From Parabacteroides hominis (lineage in GTDB: Bacteria; Bacteroidota; Bacteroidia; Bacteroidales; Tannerellaceae): DNA of 64,000 nucleotides. This document shows positions 8,301 through 16,619 of this stretch, piece by piece. Location: contig NZ_JACOOJ010000007.1 of the NCBI RefSeq assembly GCF_014287585.1, forward strand, positions 1-64,000. The letters are read 5' to 3'. The stretch's first letter is position 1; each line of letters opens with the position of its first letter. Under the pieces are notes generated by a model, which did no database searches, was not told where the DNA came from, and saw only the letters and a program-made list of their open reading frames with translations. Made by a program: the position numbers and the translations under genes.

Positions 8301-9176
8301 TTACTGATATAAAGTGCCTGTATTGACTACGGGCTGCGCGGACTCGTCTGCGCAAAGGATTACCAGCAGATTGCTGACCATTGCGGCTTTCCGTTCTTCG
8401 TCCAACTCGACAACACCGTCTTTCTCCAGCTTTTCCAATGCCAGATGAACCATGCTGACAGCTCCTTCCACGATCCGTTCGCGTGCAGCGATGATTGCAT
8501 CGGCCTGCTGGCGGCGTAGCATCACACTGGCGATTTCAGATGCATAAGCCAGGTAGTTGATGCGTGCTTCCACTATTTCGATCCCGGCAATATCCAACCG
8601 GCTGTTTAGCTCTGACTCCAATCTTTTGGTAACTTCGCCGCTTTCGTCGGAACGGAGAGTGACTTTATCGCTCGTCTCATTCGTGTCATAAGCATACATG
8701 CCGGCTACTTGTCGTAAAGCTGCATCGCTTTGTATCTTGACAAATTCACGGATATTTCCGGAAATGTCGAAAGTGGCTTTGTAGGTATCTTTAACTCTCC
8801 ATACGACAACAGCGCCGATCATAACCGGATTTCCGACCTTGTCATTCACTTTGATAGGCTCGATATCCAGGTTCAGGATTCGCAGCGTCACTTTCGTTTT
8901 CTGGAAAAGCGGGTTTATCCAATAGAAACCGTTCGTAGTAACCGTACCTGCATATCTGCCGAAGAATGTCAACACACGGGAATTGTTCGGTTCGATAATC
9001 ATAAAACCGGGAATCATTGCACATGCGCATATTCCGCATGCTACACCGGCAACCATATTCCATGTCTCTGGCAATGAGAGAAGAAATATAGCGGCTCCCG
9101 CTAAGATCAAGATAATGAGCACAGCCGCAAAACCGGATATCTTAACGCCTTCGAAACTCTTTTCTTGTGTATTCAT
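8301..9176 (-). CDS. SPFH/band 7 membrane protein
   Basis: 291 residues with two hydrophobic helices at about 12-31 and 41-60, followed by an SPFH (stomatin/prohibitin/flotillin/HflK) domain starting at NNSRVLTFFGRY and a predicted helical region rich in Ala/Glu (about 190-265). Such proteins form large membrane-scaffold oligomers; some control FtsH-type proteases. Nothing nearby names a partner except the downstream RHH gene. Confidence 0.87.
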   Translation of the reverse strand: MNTQEKSFEGVKISGFAAVLIILILAGAAIFLLSLPETWNMVAGVACGICACAMIPGFMIIEPNNSRVLTFFGRYAGTVTTNGFYWINPLFQKTKVTLRILNLDIEPIKVNDKVGNPVMIGAVVVWRVKDTYKATFDISGNIREFVKIQSDAALRQVAGMYAYDTNETSDKVTLRSDESGEVTKRLESELNSRLDIAGIEIVEARINYLAYASEIASVMLRRQQADAIIAARERIVEGAVSMVHLALEKLEKDGVVELDEERKAAMVSNLLVILCADESAQPVVNTGTLYQ

Positions 9177-9282
9177 AATGATTATTATTTGATATTATTT
9201 TGATATCACAAAGTAATACAAAGTTCCGGACTCCTGCAAATAAATTATGAACTTTTTATAAGCAGATATATAAAATATTCTA

Positions 9283-9290
9283 TAGCTTTG
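9283..9290 (+). promoter_or_regulatory. -7 promoter box of the Pif1-like helicase gene
   Basis: TAGCTTTG matches TAnnTTTG. Transcription would start near 9295, leaving a 16-base leader before the TTG start at 9311, which supports that unusual start. Confidence 0.55.
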
Positions 9291-9310
9291 TCTATTCAAA
9301 AATTACACGA

Positions 9311-11314
9311 TTGGAATTTCAGTTAGATACAGATAATAAGGAGTTTCAGGATGCCCTGCAACTGATCACCCATACGCGGCAGTCCGTCTTCCTGACCGGG
9401 AAGGCCGGAACGGGCAAATCCACGTTCCTGAAATACATCTGCGCACATACGAAAAAGAAATATGTCGTATTGGCGCCGACAGGGATAGCGGCGATTAATG
9501 CGGAAGGGGTGACGCTTCATTCGTTTTTCAAGTTACCTTTCCGTCCGATGTTGCCCGATGATCCGGACCTGAGTCTGAAGAACGGGCGTATCTTCGAGTT
9601 TTTCAAATACAGGAAAGAACACCGGAAGCTGATTTCGGAAGTGGAATTGATTATTATCGACGAGATTTCGATGGTGCGGGCGGATATCATCGATTGTGTC
9701 GACCGGATCTTGCGTGTCTTTTCCGGCAATATGCGTTTGCCGTTCGGGGGCAAGCAGCTGTTGTTTGTCGGCGACGTCTTCCAATTGGAGCCGGTTGTCC
9801 CTTCCGATCAGAAGGAAATATTAAGTCTTTTCTATGCCAGTCCGTTTTTCTTTTCGGCTCGTGTCTTCAAGGATATAAATCTGGTCCCGATCGAATTGCA
9901 GAAAGTGTACCGGCAGACAGATCCGGTATTTATCAATATTTTGGACCGCATCCGTAACAATGCCGCCCGGAAACAGGAGTTGGACACTTTGAATGCCCGC
10001 TATTTCCCTGATTTTACACCTCGAAACGAGGATATGTACATCACGCTTGCAACCCGGCGTGACCAGGTGGATTTTATCAATGAACGGAAGTTAGGGGAAT
10101 TGTCCGGTGAAGAATTTGTCTCTCACGGCAAGATCGAAGGCGATTTTCCCGAATCGTCGCTACCGACACAATTGAACCTGTCCATCAAGGAGCAGGCCCA
10201 GGTCATCTTTATCGATAATGATTATGAACGCCGTTGGGTCAATGGTACGATCGGTATGGTGTCGGGGATCGATGAGAATGGAAATGTCTACGTCATGCTG
10301 GAGGACGGAAGGGAATATTTAGTCGAACCGACTTCCTGGCGTAACTATAAATATAAGTATAACGAAAAGGAGAAAAAGGTCGAAGAGGAGATTGTCGGTA
10401 CTTTCGAGCAGTTGCCGATCCGCCTTGCCTGGGCGATCACCGTGCATAAGAGCCAGGGGCTTACTTTCAGCCGTGTCGTGGTGGATCTGACAGGCGGCGT
10501 GTTTGCCGGCGGCCAGACGTATGTCGCTCTAAGTCGTTGCACGTCTCTGGAAGGGTTGGTGCTGAAAAGCCGGATTTCTCCGCATGACATTTTTGTACGG
10601 AAAGAAATTGTCCAGTTCAGCCAGATGTTTAATGACCGGCAGCTGATTGAAAAGAGTTTGTGTGAAAGTGAGGCGGAATTGTTGTATGCACGTGCCGCCC
10701 ATAGTTTTAAATCCGGCAATGTGAAAGACACGGTCGAGGCTTTTGCGGCTGCCGTCAGTAAGCGGAACGAACTGGAAAAGCCGGAGGTACAACGGCTGCT
10801 CCGTATGAAATTGCAAACGATGAATACTCAACGGGCGCAGATCAAGAAACTCAGGGAGGAGATACATGCCCAGCGGGAGATCCAGAAAGAATATGCCCAC
10901 GAATATTATCTGATGGGGAACGAGTGCATAACGAAAGCCCATGATCCGAATGCAGCTATCCGCTCTTTCGATAAAGCGCTCAGGCTTTATCCCGAATTTG
11001 TGGATGCCTGGGTGCGTAAAGGTGTGACGCTTCTTGATTTGGGTGATGGCTTCCAGGCGGTTACCTGCCTGAACGAAGCCGTGCGTCTGAACCCGAAATC
11101 ATTTAAAGCGCGTTATAACCGTGGGAAATCTTATCTTCAACTAAAGTATTATGACGAGGCCGTTTCTGACTTTATGAAAGCTGTCGACCTGAAACCGAAG
11201 CATGCCGCAGCTCATGAATATCTTGCAGAAGCATTCCTGCATACGGGCGAAGAGGAACTCGCTCGTCAGCATCAGGACATTGCCGACGAACTCCGCAACG
11301 GGAATCATAGTTAA
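9311..11314 (+). CDS. Pif1-like superfamily 1 helicase with C-terminal TPR repeats
   Basis: 667 residues. Walker A is GKAGTGKS (30-37), Walker B/DExx is IIIDEIS (114-120), and the late VHKSQGLTF motif is typical of Pif1/RecD2/Dda helicases. After ~residue 460 comes a coiled-coil-like segment and then about three to four TPR units (~528-660; YLMGNECITKAHDPNAAIRS, VRKGVTLLDLG, YNRGKSYLQLK). The start is TTG: no in-frame ATG lies before Walker A and the promoter is just upstream. It presumably unwinds DNA and is tethered to partners by the TPRs; the partners are unknown. Confidence 0.9.
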   Translation: MEFQLDTDNKEFQDALQLITHTRQSVFLTGKAGTGKSTFLKYICAHTKKKYVVLAPTGIAAINAEGVTLHSFFKLPFRPMLPDDPDLSLKNGRIFEFFKYRKEHRKLISEVELIIIDEISMVRADIIDCVDRILRVFSGNMRLPFGGKQLLFVGDVFQLEPVVPSDQKEILSLFYASPFFFSARVFKDINLVPIELQKVYRQTDPVFINILDRIRNNAARKQELDTLNARYFPDFTPRNEDMYITLATRRDQVDFINERKLGELSGEEFVSHGKIEGDFPESSLPTQLNLSIKEQAQVIFIDNDYERRWVNGTIGMVSGIDENGNVYVMLEDGREYLVEPTSWRNYKYKYNEKEKKVEEEIVGTFEQLPIRLAWAITVHKSQGLTFSRVVVDLTGGVFAGGQTYVALSRCTSLEGLVLKSRISPHDIFVRKEIVQFSQMFNDRQLIEKSLCESEAELLYARAAHSFKSGNVKDTVEAFAAAVSKRNELEKPEVQRLLRMKLQTMNTQRAQIKKLREEIHAQREIQKEYAHEYYLMGNECITKAHDPNAAIRSFDKALRLYPEFVDAWVRKGVTLLDLGDGFQAVTCLNEAVRLNPKSFKARYNRGKSYLQLKYYDEAVSDFMKAVDLKPKHAAAHEYLAEAFLHTGEEELARQHQDIADELRNGNHS

Positions 11315-11368
11315 TGTCTTGTCGTTAATTTTATACAGAAATGTAATAAAAACGTGATTATAAGATTG

Positions 11369-11376
11369 TATCTTTG
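11369..11376 (+). promoter_or_regulatory. -7 promoter box of the TonB receptor gene
   Basis: TATCTTTG (TAnnTTTG), 53 bp upstream of the ATG at 11429. Confidence 0.5.
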
Positions 11377-11428
11377 TGGTTCAATATTAAATATGGTAGA
11401 GGGTATTCATTAAAAAACAAATTTCTGT

Positions 11429-14400
11429 ATGAGAAAAAGTTATTTGCTTTACGTATTTTTTTTAATATGCATAGGATTCTCCATGCAAGCTCAGGTGACA
11501 ACTTCTGCACTGAGCGGAAAAATTATCGACGATCAGAATGAGAATGTGATAGGGGCTACGGTTGTTGCGGTACACGAACCGTCCGGAACCATGTATGGCG
11601 CGGTTACGAATGTGGATGGCCGTTACACGATCCAGGGGATGCGTACCGGAGGACCCTATAAAGTGGAGATTTCCTATGTGGGTTATAAAAAAGCGGTCTT
11701 TACGGATATCAGGCTGGAACTGGGTAATACATATACCCTGAATGCAACCTTGTATCCCAGCTCGGAACAATTGGGCGAAGTCGTTGTCACGGCCGATGCA
11801 AAAGCGAATATCGGTGCATCCGAAAACTTTTCTACAGGAAAGATACAGGGGACTCCGACGGTCGATCGCAATATATATGATGTCGTAAAGAACATGCCGA
11901 TGGCCATGACCTCCAAAAACGGGGGGATCACGTTTGCCGGTTCCAATAACCGTTATAACAGTTTCCAGATCGACGGTACGGTGAGCAATGATGTTTTCGG
12001 GCTGGCTCCGTCGGGTACAAACGGCGGTCAGACGAATGCCAACCCGATTTCGATGGATGCTATCCAGGAAATCCAGGTGGTGGTAGCTCCTTTCGATGTC
12101 CGCCAGAGCGGTTTTACCGGAGGTGGCATCAATGCTATTACCAAACAGGGAAACAACACATATCATGCATCGGTCTATTCCTATTTTACAAATGAAGGTC
12201 TCTACGGAAAATATAATGCTTATAAAGATAACATAAAGGATAAATTGACGGAACAGTCTACAAAAACTTTTGGCGGAACGTTGAGCGGTCCGATCATCAA
12301 AGACAAGCTGTTTTTCTTTGCCAATGCGGAAAACCGCAAAGAGTCTTACCCGTCCCGTTTTTATGCCGGATATGACGAGAAAGGTTTTACTACCGACATG
12401 GCGCAGAAAATAGCCGATAAGTATGAAGAATATACCGGAATCCGGGAGAGCTTCGGATCACGCGATGTAGATCAGAGAGCCTTTAATTTCTTAGGACGTA
12501 TCGACTGGAATATCGACCGGAACAATAAACTGGCTTTCCGTTATCAGTATAATAACTCATACGATGATATTTTCAGCCCGTCGAGCACGACCTACTTTTT
12601 TAACGGAAGCGGTTACCGGATGAAAAATAAGACGAACTCGTTTGTGGCCGAGTGGAACTCGCATTTGAGCGATGTCTTGTATAACGAGTTCCGTGCAGGC
12701 GTTACGACAGTCCGGGATGAGCGTCAGGTGGCTTATCAGGGACCGAACGTGAAGATTAACGGTAGCGATAACAGCGGGACGAACAATACGACGGTCAATA
12801 TCGGTACGGAGTATTCTTCCGGTGCAAACGCCCTGGATCAGGATATTTATACATTTGAAGACAATCTTTCCTGGTATAAGGGAAATCATACCTTTACTTT
12901 CGGTACGCATAATGAAATATTCCGGATGAAGAACCTGTTTATCCAGGCGGTTACCGGTTCATGGGAGTTCGGTTCGATGGAAGCATTCCTGAACGACAGC
13001 CCCTCCAAGTATGTATTCAAGTACACGGACCCCGATGTGACGGGCGGTAACTATCGCTATACGCCTATCATTAAAGCCGGTCAGTTCGGGTTCTACGCAC
13101 AGGACAAATGGGATGTTGCCGATAATTTCTCGCTGACTTACGGTTTGCGTTTCGATATCCCTTTGTTGTTTAATGATCCGACTGTCAATAATGAGTTCAA
13201 TGAATATGCCGCAAGCAAAAATATAAAGGAAAGAGTAGGCGAAATGCCCGGCGCCAAAGTGATGGTTTCTCCCCGTCTGGGATTCCGCTGGTATACGGAT
13301 GACAGCCGGACAACCTTGATTCGTGGTGGATTAGGGTTGTTTACGGGACGCGTTCCTTTTGTATGGCTATCCAATGCTTACAATAATACAGGGATTGAGC
13401 AGAAAGGTACGACTATCTTTGCTTCCGGCTCGACTTCCGCCCCTTCGCTGGGGCAATATGCGGATGATCCGATCGGTGCTATGAATTCCCAGAAGGGAAG
13501 TCCTGCGACTCCCGATGTCGTGACGGTGTCCAAAGATTTTAAATATCCGCAGGTTTTCCGTGTGAACTTAGCATTGGAACGTGTCTTGCCCGGTGATGTG
13601 AAGATGACTTTGGAAGGGCTTTATTCCAAAACATTCAATAACGTATATTTCGAGAACCTTGCATTATCGAGCAATGCCAAAGTATATGCCGTTCCGGGTG
13701 TGGAAACTTCCGCCACCCCTTACTACTCCGTAGACAAGAAGTATTTCAGTATTACCAATCTGAAAAATACGAATATGGGATATACCTATTCACTGTCTGC
13801 TTTGTTTGAAAAGAGTTTCCATTTCGGTTTGGATTTGGCTGCGTCTTATACGTTCGGGCATTCCAAATCGGTGTATGACGGAACCTCTTCTGTGGCTTAT
13901 TCCAACTGGAAATATAATTATGCGGTAGATTCCAACAGTCCCGGCCTGGCTTATTCCATGTTCGATATTCCTCACCGCGTGATGGTTTCCGTCGGCTATA
14001 GGACTCCCCGCTATGCCAAAGGCCTCATGGCGACTACCGTCTCTCTTATCTATAACGGATACGTGGGACAACGTTACAGTCTGACGATGAACGAATCTTA
14101 CTACGATGCAGAGAAAGAGAAAACGGTCTATATCGACTACAACGGTGACGGCTGGGGTGGAAACTCTTTGCTTTATATCCCGACTGAAGACGAATTGCAG
14201 AAGATGGACTTCAAAACGGAAGAAGACCGTCGGATGTTTAACGAATGGATCGAAGGTGACAGCTATGCAAAGAAACATCGCGGACAATATGCCATGCGCA
14301 ACTCCAATTCGGCCCCGTGGGAAAACCAGGTCGATCTGCATGTGGCACAGGATATTTTCGTACTGAAAGACCGCGGTAGCAAATTCCAGGTGACATTCGA

Positions 14401-14611
14401 CGTTACGAACTTTGCCAATATGTTGAATAAGAAATGGGGAGCCACTTACACCGCTGCCTACAACGTAATGCCTTTGCAGGTGATCGGGAATAAGAAGGGT
14501 GAAGATGGCAACTATACAAACACGTATGCTTATAATTCGAGAAACACGATCACCAAGAATGATATCTTGTCCCGTTGGCATGCCCAGATTGGTTTTAAAT
14601 ATATTTTCTAA
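11429..14611 (+). CDS. TonB-dependent outer-membrane receptor, Oar-like
   Basis: 1060 residues: signal peptide (about 1-21, ending MQAQ), a carboxypeptidase-regulatory-like beta-sandwich (~25-110), a plug domain beginning near EQLGEVVVTADA, and a 22-strand-type barrel ending in aromatic KYIF. It lacks the SusC-style GYG motif after the first domain and has no SusD partner, and the plug (ITFAGSNNRYNSFQIDG, GGINAITKQGNN) resembles Oar-type receptors. Substrate unknown. The stop is 6 bp before the phosphodiesterase gene, so the pair may work on the same phosphorylated substrate (inference). Confidence 0.9.
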   Translation: MRKSYLLYVFFLICIGFSMQAQVTTSALSGKIIDDQNENVIGATVVAVHEPSGTMYGAVTNVDGRYTIQGMRTGGPYKVEISYVGYKKAVFTDIRLELGNTYTLNATLYPSSEQLGEVVVTADAKANIGASENFSTGKIQGTPTVDRNIYDVVKNMPMAMTSKNGGITFAGSNNRYNSFQIDGTVSNDVFGLAPSGTNGGQTNANPISMDAIQEIQVVVAPFDVRQSGFTGGGINAITKQGNNTYHASVYSYFTNEGLYGKYNAYKDNIKDKLTEQSTKTFGGTLSGPIIKDKLFFFANAENRKESYPSRFYAGYDEKGFTTDMAQKIADKYEEYTGIRESFGSRDVDQRAFNFLGRIDWNIDRNNKLAFRYQYNNSYDDIFSPSSTTYFFNGSGYRMKNKTNSFVAEWNSHLSDVLYNEFRAGVTTVRDERQVAYQGPNVKINGSDNSGTNNTTVNIGTEYSSGANALDQDIYTFEDNLSWYKGNHTFTFGTHNEIFRMKNLFIQAVTGSWEFGSMEAFLNDSPSKYVFKYTDPDVTGGNYRYTPIIKAGQFGFYAQDKWDVADNFSLTYGLRFDIPLLFNDPTVNNEFNEYAASKNIKERVGEMPGAKVMVSPRLGFRWYTDDSRTTLIRGGLGLFTGRVPFVWLSNAYNNTGIEQKGTTIFASGSTSAPSLGQYADDPIGAMNSQKGSPATPDVVTVSKDFKYPQVFRVNLALERVLPGDVKMTLEGLYSKTFNNVYFENLALSSNAKVYAVPGVETSATPYYSVDKKYFSITNLKNTNMGYTYSLSALFEKSFHFGLDLAASYTFGHSKSVYDGTSSVAYSNWKYNYAVDSNSPGLAYSMFDIPHRVMVSVGYRTPRYAKGLMATTVSLIYNGYVGQRYSLTMNESYYDAEKEKTVYIDYNGDGWGGNSLLYIPTEDELQKMDFKTEEDRRMFNEWIEGDSYAKKHRGQYAMRNSNSAPWENQVDLHVAQDIFVLKDRGSKFQVTFDVTNFANMLNKKWGATYTAAYNVMPLQVIGNKKGEDGNYTNTYAYNSRNTITKNDILSRWHAQIGFKYIF

Positions 14612-14617
14612 GCCTGC

Positions 14618-15829
14618 ATGTACAGATTCCAGACATTCATATTAGTAAGCCTCTTTTCGATAATCTGTTTATCGATAGCCGGATGTAGGGCTCATTCGAA
14701 GAAGGAACATTACGTCGTAGTCCTGTCTATGGATGGTTTTCGTTCGGATTACCCGTCGCATGCCCATACACCGACGCTCGATTCATTGGCTCGCGTTGGT
14801 GTGAAGGCGGCTTTTCGTCCCAGTTTCCCGAGTGTGACTTTTCCGAACCATTACAGTATGGCGACTGGTTTGCATCCGGATCATCACGGATTGGTGAACA
14901 ATTTCTTTTATGCTCCCGATCTGGATAGCGTCTATATGATGGGGAATCCGAATCCTGCCTTTTTCGGTGGAGAACCGATCTGGAACACGGCGGAAAGGCA
15001 GGGTGTCCGAACCGCCTCCTTCTATTGGGTCGGTAGCGAATATCCGATACAGGGACGCCAGCCTTCCATCTGGAAACCGTTCGATAAGAATGTACCTTTT
15101 TCGGACCGGGCGGATTCGGTGATCGCCTGGTTGCAACTGCCTGAGAAAGTTCGTCCGCATCTGATCATGTGGTATATGGAAGAACCGGACGGGATCGGGC
15201 ATAGGGCAACCCCCGATTCGGCTGCAACACTTTCAATGGTTGAACATTTGGACCGTATATTAGGCGACTTCTTTGCTAAAGCCCGTAAACTGGATATTTT
15301 TGACCAGATCGACTTTATCGTCCTGTCCGATCATGGCATGGCGACTTATTATCCGGAGAATTATGTGAACCTGAATGACTATCTGCCTCGTGACAGTTTC
15401 GATTATGTCTTCGACGGAGTGCCGACTTTGCTTTATCCGAAACCGACTTATACGGATAGTGCTTATGCAATCCTGAAGCGCGTACCTCATGTAACGGCTT
15501 GGAAAAAGAACGAGATTCCGGAAAAGTTCGTGTATGGGCAGAACCCGCGTATAGGTGATTTGTTCGTATTACCGGATATCGGGACGTATCTGCAATTCCG
15601 TCCCGAGTCGCGTCCTATATTTGCGGCTACACATGGATATGATAATTTTGCCCCGGAGATGGAGGCTATCTTCTATGCGGCAGGGCCTTCCTTCAAGCAG
15701 AATGCGGAACTGCCGGTTATGGCGAATGTCAATTTATATCTGATAATTGCCCGCTTGCTGGATTTGCAGCCGGCTCCCAATGACGGGGATAGTGCGGTCG
15801 TTTCAACATTGTTCAGAAAACCGGAATAA
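14618..15829 (+). CDS. Ectonucleotide pyrophosphatase/phosphodiesterase-type lipoprotein
   Basis: 403 residues, lipoprotein signal with lipobox SIAGC (C23). The alkaline-phosphatase-superfamily core follows: metal ligand in VLSMDGFRSDY (D39), the nucleophile threonine in FPSVTFPNHYSMATG (T74) and later LSDHGMA and ATHGYDN metal-binding motifs. This fits the NPP family, which hydrolyses nucleotide pyrophosphates or phosphodiesters. Likely anchored to the outer membrane or facing the periplasm. It is translationally close to the upstream TonB receptor. Confidence 0.9.
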   Translation: MYRFQTFILVSLFSIICLSIAGCRAHSKKEHYVVVLSMDGFRSDYPSHAHTPTLDSLARVGVKAAFRPSFPSVTFPNHYSMATGLHPDHHGLVNNFFYAPDLDSVYMMGNPNPAFFGGEPIWNTAERQGVRTASFYWVGSEYPIQGRQPSIWKPFDKNVPFSDRADSVIAWLQLPEKVRPHLIMWYMEEPDGIGHRATPDSAATLSMVEHLDRILGDFFAKARKLDIFDQIDFIVLSDHGMATYYPENYVNLNDYLPRDSFDYVFDGVPTLLYPKPTYTDSAYAILKRVPHVTAWKKNEIPEKFVYGQNPRIGDLFVLPDIGTYLQFRPESRPIFAATHGYDNFAPEMEAIFYAAGPSFKQNAELPVMANVNLYLIIARLLDLQPAPNDGDSAVVSTLFRKPE

Positions 15830-15851
15830 AGGGATTTATTCCTGATGTCGT

Positions 15852-15885
15852 AGTATCTGCCGTCCGGAAGAGGGCGGCAGATACT
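15852..15885 (+). terminator. Hairpin between convergent genes
   Basis: 11-bp stem AGTATCTGCCG / CGGCAGATACT with a 12-base loop between the phosphodiesterase and the facing wHTH gene. No long T run on either side, so termination is likely but not certain. Confidence 0.6.
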
Positions 15886-15902
15886 GCAAACATCCTAACC
15901 GT

Positions 15903-16130
15903 TTAGAAATAGCAATTCATTCCCGGAGAGAACGCCAATTGGCTACTGGCACTTTTTATTTCGATTTTGTTTTCCCTTGCCAGCCATCCGATCGCCGACC
16001 ACAGATCAGCTTCCGTTAAAGCGGTTGCCTTTTTCAACTCCTCAAAACTCCAACACCCACCATCTAACAATAAATTGCAGATTGCTCCGGCATTTAATCC
16101 GATAGTCCCTTTATTCATGATAAACTCCAT
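15903..16130 (-). CDS. Small winged helix-turn-helix protein (DUF2582-like)
   Basis: 75 residues with the pattern IGLNAGAICNLLLDGG ... FEELKKATALTEADLWSAIGWLARE seen in the DUF2582 wHTH family. An internal ATG at residue 5 (MNKGTIG) is an equally good start. Regulatory or nucleic-acid-binding role assumed from the fold; no operon partner. Confidence 0.82.
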   Translation of the reverse strand: MEFIMNKGTIGLNAGAICNLLLDGGCWSFEELKKATALTEADLWSAIGWLARENKIEIKSASSQLAFSPGMNCYF

Positions 16131-16255
16131 TTTATGTTATATGTTATGTAAAATATAAACAACATGAAGGTGGCAAAAGATTTGTAAGCAACATGATTTT
16201 TATAGAGTTTTAAACTCTCATAAGAGGTTTTTGAATTAAATGGATAGTAAAAAGA

Positions 16256-16281
16256 AAAGCTCGCAGAATTCTGCGAGCTTT
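16256..16281 (-). terminator. Terminator of the tRNA-Glu gene
   Basis: Perfect palindrome AAAGCTCGCAGAA / TTCTGCGAGCTTT just downstream (minus strand) of the tRNA, followed on the minus strand by TCTTTT. Confidence 0.8.
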
Positions 16282-16284
16282 CAG

Positions 16285-16357
16285 TAGTGCGTCCGGGGGT
16301 CGAACCCGAGTTTCCGCCGTGAGAGGGCGGCGTCCTGGACCACTAGACGAATGCACC
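16285..16357 (-). tRNA. tRNA-Glu (anticodon CTC)
   Basis: On the minus strand the gene starts GGTGCATTCGTCTAGTGG, with anticodon stem CCGCC/GGCGG around loop CTCTCAC (anticodon CTC) and T-loop GTTCGA. The 73-base cloverleaf folds well except for an A6-C67 mismatch in the acceptor stem. No CCA is encoded. Confidence 0.92.
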
Positions 16358-16523
16358 GGATAGTCCTTGTTTGACGTTGCGAAATTAGTAAATATTTTAT
16401 TCCGGTGTATCATTTGGGGGAATTTTTTTGAAGAAAATGTTTATCCCCTGTCATTTTGATACGGATTTCTTCGTTTCTCCCCTAAAAGGCGTTAAAAGAG
16501 GCATCAAATTCGTTTGTATTTCA

Positions 16524-16554
16524 TTTGCGTTCAAGTTTATTTATTCTACCTTTG
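16524..16554 (+). promoter_or_regulatory. Promoter of mutAB
   Basis: TTTG (16524-16527), exactly 19 bp, TACCTTTG (16547-16554): a full match to the Bacteroidetes consensus. The leader that follows contains a near-perfect tandem TATTGAACAATA repeat (about 16562-16589). Confidence 0.75.
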
Positions 16555-16619
16555 CCTTCTGTTATTGAACAATATACTATTGAACAATTACTAATACCAG
16601 TATTAAAATAACTAATATT

